Shown: in pieces, positions 1-11,794 of the stretch | Position numbering within the stretch: the first letter of the stretch is position 1 | Layout of the letters: each line of letters begins with the position of its first letter | From: Buddleja alternifolia | Lineage: Eukaryota > Streptophyta > Magnoliopsida > Lamiales > Scrophulariaceae | Assembly (NCBI GenBank): GCA_019426215.1 | Contig: CM033395.1 | Location: forward strand, 19,148,569-19,212,568 | Reading direction: 5' to 3' | Length of the DNA: 64,000 nucleotides | Notes under the pieces: model-generated | The model's database searches: none | What the model was told of the DNA's origin: nothing | Seen by the model: only the letters and a program-made list of their open reading frames with translations | Program-made: the position numbers and the translations under genes

Positions 1-1490
1 ACATAAAATAGCCCCCCTCCCTTATTTACACTCACAAATCTGACAACTCCATTTAATTGGACTTTAGGATTTAATTTTGACTTCTCAATTTAATTATAGG
101 TGCAACCCATCAATTAAATACAAGTCAAATTAAATCCAACCAACTAATTCCAACATTTATTTATTTAACTTGGGCTCCACCCAATTAAATAAAATACTTG
201 GACTCTACTAGGTTCATTAATTTAATTAATTCTACAAGATTAATTAAAAGAGTAAAATTAATTGAATCCTTCAATTAATTTATATTCCATATTAGGAAAG
301 TACTAAGCTTTCCTAATTCCCTCAATTTCTTCGAAATTGATTAATCACATCTATTCAAGCAGTGACTCTCTCGAGTTAGTGTGTGACCCCTTAGGCTCGT
401 TTCTATCTAGTAGTAAGTACACCTTCCCACAGTGCTAGTGTACCTTCCTAAAATGGAAAGTACTAGATTAAATCAATCCTTTGATTTAATCAAGCCTCGA
501 ATTAGTCACCAAGCTAATTCTCGGCACTTACAAATCGCGGTTGCCCACCTAGCATAGGGTCCCGAAGACCTAGATAAAACGAAAGTAAAGATATGCCTTT
601 TGCGATCTTGATCCTTGCATAAGTAAGATCTCTCTATCTAATCTCCCGATTGAATCTAGAGCATTGGCTAAGGTCGAAGCTCTATTAGTTCAATACTATG
701 TTTCCCACGTTATGTGAAATCGACTTCGACTATCTAAATGAGGAAACCTTACGCCTCTTTAGATATCATACTTCGGCCGAAGATTCCTTAAGTCGATTCA
801 CTATGTAACCATAGGAGATTAACCGACTGGCTTATGTCAGAGATAGATTCCTCTTGATTCTCACATGCCTTACTACGTAAGACGTGCATGTCTGAGTTTG
901 CCCATATTCGATCATCTAAAAGTGATCATGTAACAAATCAAGAACATGCACGGTTACGCATAAGACATCCAATGGAATCTTAGGTCCATAAGGATTACTC
1001 TTATACTACAAGACCACTGGAAGTTCCACATTCGACTGGGAATCCATTTCAGGAACTTCCATTGGATTGTTCAGTTCGCCCATTACCACAATGGCAACCC
1101 TGATATATGCATTGGCTTTCACCGTGCCAGTATCTATGGAACGAGATACACTTCTACCAGAGTATGCATCATATGAGCAAGTCTTTTGGGTTGCATCGAT
1201 ATCCCTTTATCTCGATGAACCCTTTCACGACTTGGAACAATGTTTAAAGATCACAGCCTTCGAGACATATTCCATCATTGCCACACCTAATGTCCAATGA
1301 TGTCCCATAGCTATGTGTGGTCCTTCGAGACTTTATTCTAAGCCAAAGTAAAAACTAATTTAAGAATAAAGACATGCCACACATAAAAAAAAGATTGACT
1401 TTATTTATAAGAAAACGATTGTTCAACTCTAGAGTTACTATTACAAAGAATGACACCCAATAATTGGTGCGCCGGGAACTAACTCTAACA
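1..1490 (-). repeat. Partial copia LTR (D-type), minus orientation
   Basis: The right edge reads CTAACTCTAACA, which on the minus strand is TGTTAGAGTTAG, a normal LTR start. Several blocks match the LTR of element D at 52615-54756 in the same orientation: the 'agtgtgtgacccc' block near 380 matches 53694, and the 'gcataagtaagatct' block near 616 matches 53920. A TTAATT-rich stretch lies at 180-300. The left end is outside the window. No PPT complement follows position 1490, so this is either the 5' LTR of an element running off to the left or a solo LTR. No gene is visible in it. Confidence 0.75.
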
Positions 1491-2290
1491 TATACTAGTC
1501 ATTTTAACTTAGGGCTTGCGCTATGTTTTCATTTTATGTACATGAGCGGGTGAGATTTTCTTTTCTCTTATATTATTGTAGTTTGAAGACGGGGATAAAG
1601 ACATCTTGAATATAAAGATAGAGACGTTCAAACTCGAAGAGCTGTGAACACCTTAGTATAGGGTCCGGGTCCTTAGATTAGATTGGTCAACACCTTGATG
1701 GCTTGGGGTGTTTTAGGTTGGCTTGAATAGGATCACATTTACCACTTTATAAGTATATAGAATGCTCATGGTTGTTTGTTGTTTTCTTATATATGATATG
1801 TTGTGTTGTGTGATCATCTATGAAAGATAAATAACTAAAAATGGTGAGACCTTGTATGTGAAAATCCCATATTAAAATATTAAGTCCATAAATGGATAGA
1901 TCGGGGGTCCGAAAGTTCCTGATTAGGTCCAGTGCCTTCCATCATTAGATGCGAGAGGGAATAGCATGAGGCTTGTCATCATTGTCTCACGAGTCATGGA
2001 ATGATGGCAAGTTAAGTGTACTAATCTCGCAACTAGGCCTTCTATATGACAAGGTGGTCATATTAGAAGTGCACATGAGTTTCAATTTTGCTAAGGATTC
2101 GTCCATGAGTCGTGGGACCACGTGGCTTCTATTATGCTGTGAGAATTTGATGGGTTAGACTTAACCGCAGACTAGTGTACGTTTGCATCGTGTTCTCGGG
2201 ACACATATGAAATGTGAGGCAAAACATCTCGAGGACCACAAGGGAAGTGGATGGGGCCGTCGTGCCCAGTTATGTATTACCGCCCAATGT
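1491..2290 (+). other. Degenerate leader fragment of a D-type copia element
   Basis: The reverse complement of about 1750-2260 follows the D leader (51100-51540) in order: 'ttttgcctc', then 'cccgagaacacga', 'ttaagtc', 'cccatcaaat', 'acgactcatggac', 'atgatggaagg' and 'caaggtctca'. The fragment therefore lies in the opposite orientation to D. It carries no supportable reading frame; the short ORFs here are chance. Confidence 0.45.
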
Positions 2291-2500
2291 CTCACAACTC
2301 GTTGCTCATGGTTGCAACATAAAGTCATTAGCCTTCTGGGCATCAGAGATCCATCTCTTATATATTTTCAGAGCAGATTTTCCTTCATTGACCGTAAGCC
2401 AAGATGGACCATCTTGCTCCAAAATGAGCTCAAGTGATTTTTTTTCTTGAGCTCTGCCCTTAGCGTTTTGATCCAATCATTATAGTTTGGTTCGGTGAGG
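2291..2500 (-). pseudogene. Possible copia gag scrap
   Basis: The minus strand of about 2290-2440 translates to a stretch with the spacing W-x-x-D-x-x-x-A-x-x-F-M followed by a stop. This faintly resembles the part of copia Gag just before the conserved NELQ motif seen in D and M. It points the opposite way from the neighbouring leader fragment, so it would come from a separate element. Evidence is weak and the reading could be chance. Confidence 0.2.
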
Positions 2501-3382
2501 TGTTAGGTCTCATATTTTACATATTTTCAATATGATTTACCTCACATTTATCTTTATTTTATGCCTTGTTGTTAGTCTTTTCCTTTATTTTTAGCCTAAT
2601 TTGTGTATTTTGATTTCTAAGTCGTTTCAATGCTTTTGTAGGCATAAAAACGATGATTTTGATGAGTTGAAGGAGTATTTATTACGAGAATAATGAAGGC
2701 TATCCAAGAGGATGTGAAGAAATGCATTAGAAAGGCCAAACGAGAATGTTTCGTTGAAGAAAAATGAAGAGAAAAATTTCTGCACAGGCAACTGCACAAC
2801 TGTGCAGATATTCTGCACAGCTGTGCAGCTGCGGATTTTTATATTTTTGTGGGCTGATTTTATGACTTGGATGGGCATAATTTATGTATCTAAGACTCCT
2901 TTTTAGTTAAGGAAAGTGGCAAAAAACATTTTATAGGCTAGAGTGAGGTGGAAGATGATAATTCATTCTTACAAAAAAAAAATAGATCTTGGAGAGAAAA
3001 GAAGACTTCTAGAGAGAGAAAGGAGATCTTGAAGAGTTCTTGGAGAAGAGTTCTTGGAGAAAAGCTTCATCTTCTCAAGTTGTATTCTTCCAATCCTCCA
3101 TTGTTGAACATGAGTAACTTTATGTTTATGCAATTTATTTCTTGTTTTTCTTTAATTATGTATAGCTAAATTATTTTCTAGGAGTTAAGATGTAGTCTTG
3201 TGTATAAATTTGGATTATTGTTGATTGATGGATGTGATTTCTTGTTTGGTTTATCTATTAATGAGTGTTTAATGCTTGTAATTGATTGATCACCAATTGC
3301 ATGATTTAAGATAAATTAAGAAGTACCGGGAGGTGAATTAGTTTATTGGTTCAGATTTAATAGACATGTGTAAATTGCTTAA
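2501..3382 (+). repeat. LTR-like fragment J
   Basis: It starts TGTTAGGTCTCATATTTTAC and has the texture of a plant gypsy LTR: T-rich start, a purine-rich 'gagagaaagg' segment near 3010, and a TTGATTGATGGATG stretch. It contains two 16-bp palindromic units at 2792-2807 and 2813-2828. The right end stops abruptly at 3382 where the leader of copia G begins, so the fragment is truncated. No second copy lies in the window, so the LTR identity is an inference. Confidence 0.4.
2792..2828. repeat. Two adjacent 16-bp palindromes
   Basis: 2813-2828 (CTGCACAGCTGTGCAG) is a perfect palindrome. 2792-2807 (CTGCACAACTGTGCAG) differs from perfect symmetry only at the centre. They are separated by 5 bp and could fold as tandem hairpins or pair between RNA molecules. 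Confidence 0.8.
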
Positions 3383-5253
3383 CGATATATGGCCTGTTAG
3401 ATCTTTGAGGTGATGTCATACACCAATCAATCCAACCGATGATTCAATCTCCTTTAGCTCATGGATCACTGAATCACAAACTTTTTCGATATATAGGTGG
3501 TGATCCATCTGAGTCATCTGAATACCATGTCTTGATGCATGATCCCCTTATTCCAGGAAGATGCCATGCACTGGAAATGAATCCATCTTCTAAAGTTTAA
3601 TGGGTAGCTAGGACATCCAATGCCCCTTTACTTACTCAATATTTTCTAATGGGAGAATTATAACATTTGATAATGTTAATAATATTGGTCTCACTTTGCA
3701 CATTAATTTCTTTATCGCACAAATTTAAAGGAAATGCATAAGAATAAGCCTAGCAGTTCTAACAACACACACATGTATGGACTATCTAGATCATCTCGAG
3801 CCAATAAGTGATCATGGAGGGGTTCTATCTATTACAAGGGTTTCTGCCTATACAAGATCTAATCTTCAAACTTCTCCAAGACTTCATGTGCCACCATGAT
3901 CCTCTATTTGGGCCTATCTCCAAAACAATTACATAGAAAAAACCTATACAAAAATTCTTATGAATTGAAGACACAATCTTAGGGGCTCAAATTCCGGCCC
4001 AATACAACCCATTTAAGACAGCAAAGATAAACCCTAAGTCCATACACGATGTCACCATCACATAAATAAGGATCATATAAACAATTTAAACACATATGTG
4101 AATTAATCATTAAATCTAATTTAATGTGTCATATCTAATTTAATATATGATTAAATCTAATTTAATCTTTGATAAAATCCAATTCAATCTTTGATTAAAT
4201 CTAATTTAATATTTTGATTAAATCTTGTTTAATCTCATCAAAATAAATCCAATTTAGTATGACTACTTTAATCTAATTAAAGTGTGACTACTATCAAATA
4301 AAGTCACATGAGTAATCTAATCTAAACATTTAGCGATATCATGTAAAAGGGAAGTTCGTATATAAATCTAATTTAACACATACCAACTTATATTATAAAA
4401 AGAAAGGTTAAATGCAATTTAAAAATTTTGAAGAATTTAAGTCCAATTTGAATTTTTCAATAAATCCAATTTTTTTTCAAAATAAATTTAAATAATTTAA
4501 CTAAATCTAATTTTAGAATTTGGAATAACTTAAATTCAATTTAATTTGTTCACTAAATCCAATTTACAGTTTGAATAAATTTGAATCCAATTTAATTTAT
4601 TCAATAAATCCAATTTCGAAGTTGAAACGAAAATTATTTGATTAGGGTCAATCAATTGACAAATAGTTTGGTTGAGCTTTCAATTGCGTCAAACTCACAT
4701 AATTAATTAATTGATAATTGGGTAATACAATTAAATCATTGGACCGGCCCGACATAATTAATTATGTTGGGCTCGAACCAAATATTATTTAAAAAGCAAA
4801 GCTGGGCTCGACCCGACACATTTTTAAATAAGTGTGCTTGGCCAAGCCCAGGACGTCAACCGCGCTGGGCTAAGCCCAACGCTGTTCATCATGGCCTAGC
4901 GCGGATCATCAGTGCCCTAGGCTCAGCCTAGCTCTGATGCTTCATGAGCCTAGCGCTCAGCCCAACACTGATTTTCGTGGTGTTGGGCTACCCTTGAGCA
5001 GCCACGCGGTGGTTCAGGCAGCGGCGCGCCGCCCAAACCAAAAACATGTGATTTTTCCAAAAATTATGAATCCAATTCAATTTTTCATTTTTCCCGGTAA
5101 ATCCAATTTAACTCAAGAAAAAAATTCAATTTTACGGATTCGCATGCATAACATAAATTACCCAAATTACATACGATACGTAAATACATGTTTATGACAT
5201 TAAAACAATTAAAACACGAACACATAATGAATATCATGAATTTCTTGAATTTT
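3383..5253 (-). other. 5' leader of minus copia element G
   Basis: This is non-coding sequence between a primer site (5254-5266) and the lost gag of a minus-strand copia element. Its far end (3384-3520) recurs at 23518-23655. The 'gtctcactttgcacatta' stretch near 3690 matches the leader of M at 33802. 4100-4660 is an AT-rich low-complexity stretch built on 'ttaaatctaattta'. 4800-5040 is GC-rich with repeated 'cctagcgc' and 'gcccaac' words. Gag itself is missing: J abuts directly. Confidence 0.65.
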
Positions 5254-5266
5254 GGCTCTGATACCA
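5254..5266 (-). other. Primer-binding site, copia G
   Basis: GGCTCTGATACCA is the complement of TGGTATCAGAGCC, which pairs with the 3' end of initiator tRNA-Met. It sits one base from the LTR that starts TGTTGTGATTC. Confidence 0.85.
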
Positions 5267-5267
5267 C

Positions 5268-5575
5268 TGTTGTGATTCAGTCTAGAGGATAATTTTTTTA
5301 TCCGAATCACACCGAGAATCAAATCTGGGGATATTCATGATATTGGTAAAAAAACACAATAAGAATGAATTATGATAGAGAGTAATCGAATTACCTCTTG
5401 ACAACAAAATTTTGAATTATCAGCAGCCGCCCCAGACTTCTGCCTTTAGATAATCACGCAAAAGAAAATTTTTCTATGAAAAGCTCCGATCTCCTCCCGG
5501 CAACAATGGCAGCGGCGGCTAGTTAGAGAGAGAGGGAGGGAATTTTCTTTCCTATTGCTCTAGATTTCCTTTTGG
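5268..5575 (-). repeat. LTR of copia G, piece 1
   Basis: It begins TGTTGTGATTC next to the primer site, as a minus-strand 5' LTR should. An interrupted inverted repeat (TGTGATTC 5271-5278 with GAATCACA 5304-5311, and GGATAA with TTATCC inside) forms a hairpin at the terminus. The LTR is broken near 5575, where leader sequence of gypsy E begins, and continues at 10321. Confidence 0.65.
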
Positions 5576-5639
5576 CTCTGAGTTTGATTCAGATTTTATT
5601 GCAAGTTTTAATTTTTTTTTTAATTTTCATGTTCAAATC

Positions 5640-6676
5640 ATGGCCACCAATTTTTAGGATATGAGTTTTCCAGAAAATCAAGCATGGTTACAAAATCTCG
5701 TACAAGCTATGCAATGAATAGCACTAAAGCCTCTTCCATCCGTTCGAGATAGCCAGCTTTCTCAAGTGCTTATTTCTCTAGGACCGGTTATCTTTCCACC
5801 CTTCCACACACCAATTCCCCATATCCCAGATCACCTAATCACTTCAGTTGAAACCCACTCGTTTTATGGGGATCTGAGAGAATCACCATATGATCACTTG
5901 GAAGAGTTATATTCTATCATGTCTACCATACACATCCCTCCCAGAGATTTCGATGTCGTTCACCTTTGATTTTTCCATTTTTCCCTCAAGGATAAAGGAA
6001 AAGCTTGGTATAGGTCTCTTTTTCCAAAATCCATCACAACTTGGGGATAGCTTGTTGAGAAATTCTTGCATAGATTCTTTCCTCAACCAAAGATTGACAA
6101 GTTACGAAGTAAAATATTAGGATTCAAGCAGAAAAGGGAGAATCATTAGCAGAAGCATGGGCTAGGTATATAAGTATGATAAGAAAATGCCCACCCCATA
6201 ATTACTTTTCGAACAATCTTGTACAATATTTTTATGATGGAGTTCGATCGAGAGTTAGACATTAACTCAATGCTGGAGCCGGTGGTGAACTCTTGGGATT
6301 GTATGCTCAAATTGCATGGAGAAAACTGGAGCAATTGGCCCGAGAGGATGAGTTATACCCCGAGGATGATGATGAGACAAAATCGAAGAATTCAGAAATC
6401 TCTTCTCTGTACAGAACGCCCGAACGTGAGGCAGCCAAAGTTCGAATGTCCGGAAAAGTTTTGGAAGATGATACGCCACAGAACAGGACATCCGAAGGTG
6501 AGAAAGACAACATCGGAACGTCGATCGATCCACTCCCGAACGTGGGGACCTCCAACCGTCAAACGTCCGCGCCTGACTCCTCCGACACTAAGCATTTGAC
6601 TCTTATCTTTTCTGAGCCCGTTGACATTCAATCTCCTTTTCCCATAGCCACAGGCAAATCGGTACTCAAATACTGA
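5640..6676 (+). pseudogene. Gypsy E gag, degenerate
   Basis: The capsid precursor of E lines up with the F Gag from its MAGNFPDMNLPEN segment onwards: E reads ATNF-stop-DMSFPEN from 5640. The conserved FYGD(S/L)(K/R)ESP(H/Y)DHLE block is at about 5856-5904, and the E-L-Y-P-E-D-D-D block, also found in F, is at 6350-6372. Several stops and frame changes break it. The segment 6400-6600 encodes a linker not found in F, in which CGAACGTG-type words recur. Nothing downstream of the linker forms a protease, so the gene is dead. Confidence 0.75.
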
Positions 6677-6714
6677 TGAGGGTAAGTTACTATTGAATAT
6701 ATAAGATGATATGA

Positions 6715-6830
6715 TTATTTGTGATAGCTATGATGTTTTCAAGCATCCACTTGATTTTGATGTATCTCTACACATCGATGCTTTTGATCCTTTTAGTGTT
6801 GAGCACTTTCAGGAAAAAAAAGGCAATAAT
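6715..6830 (+). pseudogene. Gypsy E pol remnant (protease to RT linker)
   Basis: The reading DVF-KH followed by HIDAFDP-EHFQE matches the F polyprotein at about 17030-17110 (DVYKVMKHV then RIDAFDPLIIEHFQE). This segment lies between protease and reverse transcriptase in F. RT, RNase H and integrase are absent in E. 6840-7160 has no clear match apart from its end. Confidence 0.6.
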
Positions 6831-7159
6831 CTTCTATAGCCCTACATCATGGACCTGAAGTATATTAAAGTGATAGGTGAAGAAAATCGAGAAGTTGTCT
6901 TTAGCTTGAAAGAAAGTCCACATCATCATCTGATGCTTGGGAAGATAGGGTAATTAAAGTGTTGATGTACAATACAAAAATTCCCGAGTGGATGATTGCT
7001 TGGTCCCAACCTAGGGTATATAGCACATACGATGGGCCAATTTTCACTATCAAGGGCCAAAGGTCGAAACGATCCTCAAAAGTGATGTGGAGAACAAACA
7101 AGGCATTCACCCGAAAACCCTCGAGTCAATCTCTTACATAAAGTCAAGCTACTGACTTT

Positions 7160-8844
7160 AAAAGAGCGCTTCTTGGGAGGCAACCCAAGTTTTGTGAGTT
7201 TTCTTTTGTTTTTCGCTTTATTTTTGTTTTATTTTTGCTTTTCTTAGTTTTAGTCTTTCTTTTTGTTTGTTTTCTCTGAGAATGCACTTTTGGCACGTGT
7301 TTTTATGTGCTTGATGGTTTGTTTGATAAGTGTGTTGAGCATGTTAGTAGCGATTTTCCGTTGTTTTGAGATGCCTATTTTGATGAGATGAGCTTGATTT
7401 GGAACATATTTGTGATGAAGGATTGTTTTTCAACATCCTTGGTTGTAACTACTCTTATACCTTTTACATACTTTTATGTGAGACAACATTAGAGACAATG
7501 TTGAGTTTAAGTTTGGGGGTGTATGTGGGTAGTACTTTGTAATTTTAATATATTCATATGATTGATCACCATGTGTTTGTTATATTTCCTAGTTTATTCA
7601 AATCATGTGTTTCTAGTTTAGGTCAAGTTTGGGAAAATTTGTATGCTATCATGTTTATATGCTTCTTTGTTGAAAAAAATCAAGTATGAAAAAGTAAATT
7701 AGTTCTTCTAATTGATGCATTGGATTGATTAACTTGGAAAAATGTCATGATTTCTATGAATAATTTGAATTTAATGGAACATACATATCTTTGTTATTGC
7801 TCGTGGAGACCCTAGACTAGATTTGATTTTTCTTAGATGATTCACAATGCACATAAGTCGAGGGTAGAGGAATTGAGCTGGATAACCATCCTGAGACACC
7901 TAAGAAATTTTTTCTTGGAAATATTGGCTTAGATTCTTTCAAAAAGTTATGAGTTGAGTAATTAATTTTGTATCCTAAATAATGGAATGAATAAGGTTGA
8001 AATTTTGGTATGACCAAAGTGGTCAAGCTAATATGAATTGGAGGTGAAAGTTTCATGCCTACATACTATACTATTATGCTAATTTGAGCTAAGCTCAAGC
8101 CAAAGAAAGTTTAATTGAATAAAAGATTTAGTTTTGTTTCGTGACCTTTGACACTCGAGTGATTAAATCCTTAGGAGTGTCTCTACACTTAATGCCCTAA
8201 AACTATCTAGTTTGGGAGTCATTGATCTAAAGCTTGTTACATGAGTGTCATAGAAAACCTAATGGAATAAAATATTGCACATGATCTAGCCTTAATGAAT
8301 TTAAATGGGAACTTTTATATGAGTTTAAAGTTTGAATGTTTGAGATAATAAAATTTAAATGGCTATGGAGTTTTCTACGATTCTTGAGCTTTGTGTTTGA
8401 TCGAAGTTGATAGATATGAGATTAAAGTCAAAAAATTGGTAAGGATGCCTCTCGACTATAATACCTTAAGACTTATTTTCACTACACCCTATGGAGTCTT
8501 TTCAAGTTGAGGTGTCACATGAGTAAAATTATTTGATATGTATATATATTTTTGAGCTTTAAAATGATGATTTTGTGCCACTGGTTCTTGTTAATTATGT
8601 TGATGTGCATTGATTTGGTTAGATATGAAATTTGTTGGATTTTATGGGTATATCATCTGCAAACCCTCACGCGACTATAACTCGTCCTTTTTGGGTAACG
8701 TAAATGTTTAAAGGTTTGTTACACATGTTATGTGTAATCGTTTACTCCACAGTTTATCCTTTTTGTTTTTTGTTTTTTTTATCTCTCTTTAGTTGTTGTT
8801 CATGATCTTATTTCTATGTTTATCATTGCTCATGGACGATCAAT
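7160..8844 (+). other. Gypsy E 3' non-coding region
   Basis: The region starts with 'agcgcttcttgggaggcaac' at about 7166, the block that follows integrase in F (13866-13890, reverse complement). Further matched blocks with F 12262-13926 include 'ctatctagtttgggagtcat' (8203), 'caaaccctcacgcgac' (8660) and 'atcgtttactccac' (8738). No reading frame of useful length occurs on either strand. This is where Athila relatives carry an env-like gene; here there is none. Confidence 0.65.
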
Positions 8845-8862
8845 GGGTAAGTTTAGAGGTGT
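8845..8862 (+). other. Polypurine tract of E
   Basis: GGGTAAGTTTAGAGGTGT lies directly before the LTR. It corresponds to AAGTTTGGGGGAGT in F and is weaker in purines. It would prime plus-strand DNA synthesis. Confidence 0.55.
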
Positions 8863-10320
8863 TGATAGGTTACAAATTCACATATTATAGAGCCTCGTAT
8901 TCATGTTAGTTACATTGGTTTATGCATGATTTATGCCACATATGCTTTTGATTTGTGTTCTTATTGAGTAAAAGTGGAAAATCATTGCAATTGAGAAAAA
9001 TTGGACGGAAATGCAGACTTTCACGATATTTAGAGTCCGAATTTGAAGAAGTATTCTTCTACAAAGTTGTATATCTTTGTCTTAGATTCACGTAAAAGCT
9101 TGAATCACCCAAATCGGAGATCTGTATAAGAATTTATGAAGAAAACACGAACGCTGCGCAAACAGAAAACGTTGCTGAAATTTACGTCCGAGAAACATAA
9201 CAGCACGCCCGAACGTGGGAAACCTGGCGTTCAGACGTGAGTCTGACGGGAAACCAGCAGATTTTCACACATTTTTCAACTCTAAATTTTGAGTTGGAGT
9301 CTTCCCCTTCCACCCTTATATATAGTAGATCAATTCTTTAGGGTTAGAAACACGAAATACACATAGAGTTGAGCCCTAGTAGGGTTTAGAATTAGTTTTT
9401 ACACATTCATGATGATCTACACAAACCCTTGAAGGTGAAGAAATCAAGAAGTATGGAAGGGATGAAGATCGAAGTTCAACCATCAAATTTAATAGAAGAT
9501 TAGATTTATATTTGTCTATGAATATGAATCTTTCTTTGTTTTTCTATCTTTTATATTCATTGATTAATTAGATTTTTCGAACTAAGGCCATGTTTAGGCA
9601 AAATTATGAGATTTGAGTTATAAATCACATTTTTTATATTAATTCTTTTGTTGCTTTGTGTTATAATCTTGTTCTTAATGCTTCATATGTGTAATTAACA
9701 TATGTAAGATTTTATGCATAAATTTTCTGTTTGAGAGAAAGTAATTTAAGGTGCAAAAAGGATTAATAACATCTTCTATGTCAGTTGATGCTAGGGATAG
9801 CTACATACTCCTGATGCCGTTAGTCGATTTTATTTGGAGGGATAAATCTGAATAAATTTGGGGAAAATTCTAGTGTTTAATGCATGCAGTAGAGATTGCT
9901 ACAACCAATCTAGTATAGGTTATCATGAGTGAGGGTTCCGCGTGATAATAATCTTAAGGAATTTTTTGCCTTAGCAACATTAGTCTTATAATATGAAAAT
10001 GTGGTTTTAGCAAGAATTGATTAATTTATGCCAACACATGTGTCTTAGTTGTTCTCTTCCATAGCTATCTTGATTTTGACATCTTGTTTTCTTTTATTTT
10101 TCTTCCATAATATTTTTAGTTAATTCTAGTTTTAGTTTATTTTATTGCTTTTAAAATCTTTAATTCTTTAGTTTTAGTTTAAGTTCTTGCTTGCTTTAAT
10201 TTCTCATAAAACTAAAATACAAGTCTCTGTGGGTTCGACATCCCAGACTTAATTGTCCACTTTATTAGTACACATGACAAGTCCTCTTGCTGTAAAAGAA
10301 CATAGAGTTTTACCGTGTCA
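8863..10320 (+). repeat. 3' LTR of gypsy E
   Basis: It runs from TGATAGGTTACAAATTC to CCGTGTCA. The end block (10230-10320, 'tctctgtgggttcgac' to 'ccgtgtca') matches the end of the F LTRs, while the middle has diverged. A TATA box is at 9317-9324. It contains 'cgcccgaacgtggg' near 9204, a word also present in the E gag. Confidence 0.8.
9317..9324 (+). promoter_or_regulatory. TATA box in LTR of E
   Basis: TATATATA sits in 'cacccttatatatagtag', about 450 bp into the LTR, the expected place for a retrotransposon promoter. No transcript evidence is available. Confidence 0.5.
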
Positions 10321-10525
10321 GACACCAAAGGATATGGTTGTTACCTAGCCAGCCCCGTGGAACCAAATCGTAGCCCAATCGAATACGAGATAACATCATC
10401 ATCATTACGAACCTTTTGATTATGATTACCATATGCGTATAGACTCTTCACCGATGCGATCCAATCAAATAAGAGCCATGGTACGTCGAACCCATAGAAC
10501 TTGATACTGTACTTTGGAATCATAA
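10321..10525 (-). repeat. LTR of copia G, piece 2
   Basis: The sequence 'ccaaatcgtagcccaatcgaatacgag' onward matches the second G-type LTR at 23675-23840. It ends in CATAA (10521-10525), the target duplication of gypsy F, and resumes at 21036. Confidence 0.75.
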
Positions 10526-11502
10526 TGACACGAAAAATCCTTACGTGTATTAAACAACAAGTGGACTGGTCGTGTGTAGTAATAAAGTGGACTTTAAGTC
10601 CGAGTTATCGATCCCACAGAGACAAGATTATTTAAAGCTAGGAATTCAAAAGCAATTAAAATTGAATTAAAAGATTGTCATTAATTTACAATAAAAACGT
10701 AAAAATGAGACTTAGCAAATAGATTTAGATTCTTATGAGATAAAACAACTAAGGCACATGCTTCAACCAAATTTACTTGTTAATATAAATATGAACTATT
10801 CTTCGTATTATTAGACTACTATTGCTTTGGTGAAAATTTCTTAATTAATTACTACGCGATGTCTCGGCTGTAATAATCCTATGATAAATTGACAGTTCTC
10901 TAAATATGTCTATCCGAGAATTTAATCAATAATCATGCATTCAAGTTCTAGAATTTCCCCGAATAAATCCGGCTAACTGCACCCGGGAATCTCTACCTAT
11001 CTCTAGGGGCAATTCCCTATTTTTTATGGATGATGTGATGATTTCTTTGAACCCTAACTTATATTCTTTCAAACTATTAAGTTAGGCAATATGACAAACA
11101 TATGGCGATCAAACATATGCAAGTAATTACGCACAAAATCAAAACACGAAGCAATTGTAGAATTAATACGAAAAATAATATCATATATATATACTCATAA
11201 CTTTGGCCTTCACATGGCCCTAGTTAAGGGAAAATTAGTTCATAATTAAAATTGGGAAAACAATAAAAACATAGAATTACTCATAGATAAAGATGAATAT
11301 CAAACTAAGAAACTCCTTATTTTGGATTGATGATCGATTCTTGATTGGAAGCTTGAATCCCTCCTTTTCCTCTTCTTAGCTCTTCAAGTATGATGATAGG
11401 ATGACTCAAAACCAAGAGAATGCTCCCCCAAACCCTGAATTTTTGTCCTCACACTCTCAAAGGATGATTTTTTGATGTCTTCAAGTGAGCTCCCCACTCC
11501 CC

Positions 11503-11510
11503 TTTAAATA
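11503..11510 (-). promoter_or_regulatory. TATA-like box, 3' LTR of F
   Basis: The minus strand reads TATTTAAA within 'gggtatttaaagggg'. The same box occurs in the other LTR at 20443-20450. Confidence 0.45.
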
Positions 11511-11518
11511 CCCAAAAT

Positions 11519-11794
11519 CCACCTACCAAGAATTTGAGCTACCCTTCTCTTTCTTTCCTCCTACCAAGAATTTCTACCTACCAAGAATTTGCACCTACCA
11601 TTCTCTTTTTTTCCACCTAACAAGAATTTCCACCAACCAAGAATTTGCACCTACCATTCTCTTGTTTTCCACCTAACAAGAATTTCCACCTACCAAGAAT
11701 TTCCACCTACCATTCTCTTGTTTTCCACCTAACAAGAATTTCCACCTACCAAGAATTTGCACCTACCATTCTCTTGTTTTCCACCTAACAAGAA
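11519..11794. repeat. 56-bp minisatellite in 3' LTR of F
   Basis: The unit is built of 'ccacctaccaagaattt', 'gcacctaccattctcttg' plus 'tttt', and 'ccacctaacaagaattt', about 56 bp. Here there are about five units, the first ones more diverged. The partner LTR (20460-20567) has about two. Confidence 0.85.

Larger units (their letters stand above)
5576..10320 (+). mobile_element. Gypsy element E, Athila-like, truncated
   Basis: This is a plus-strand Ty3/gypsy element lacking its 5' LTR, primer site and nearly all of pol. What remains is the end of the leader (5576-5639, resembling the F leader), a broken gag, a scrap of the region before RT, the conserved 3' non-coding region, a PPT and a complete 3' LTR ending CCGTGTCA at 10320. 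It interrupts the LTR of copia G. It could only have moved with proteins supplied by another element such as F. Confidence 0.8.

Noticed and set aside
1067..1300. 77-residue ORF on the plus strand
   Set aside because: It lies inside a minus-strand copia LTR, and the matching part of the D LTR is not open in this frame.
5254..5266. tRNA gene fragment
   Set aside because: The tRNA-like match is only the primer-binding site next to an LTR; no cloverleaf exists. The same holds for 27289, 35324, 45468 and 52601.
11519..11794. CRISPR-like repeat array
   Set aside because: The repeats are directly tandem without unique spacers, vary in copy number between two LTRs of one plant element, and no cas gene exists. 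It is a minisatellite.
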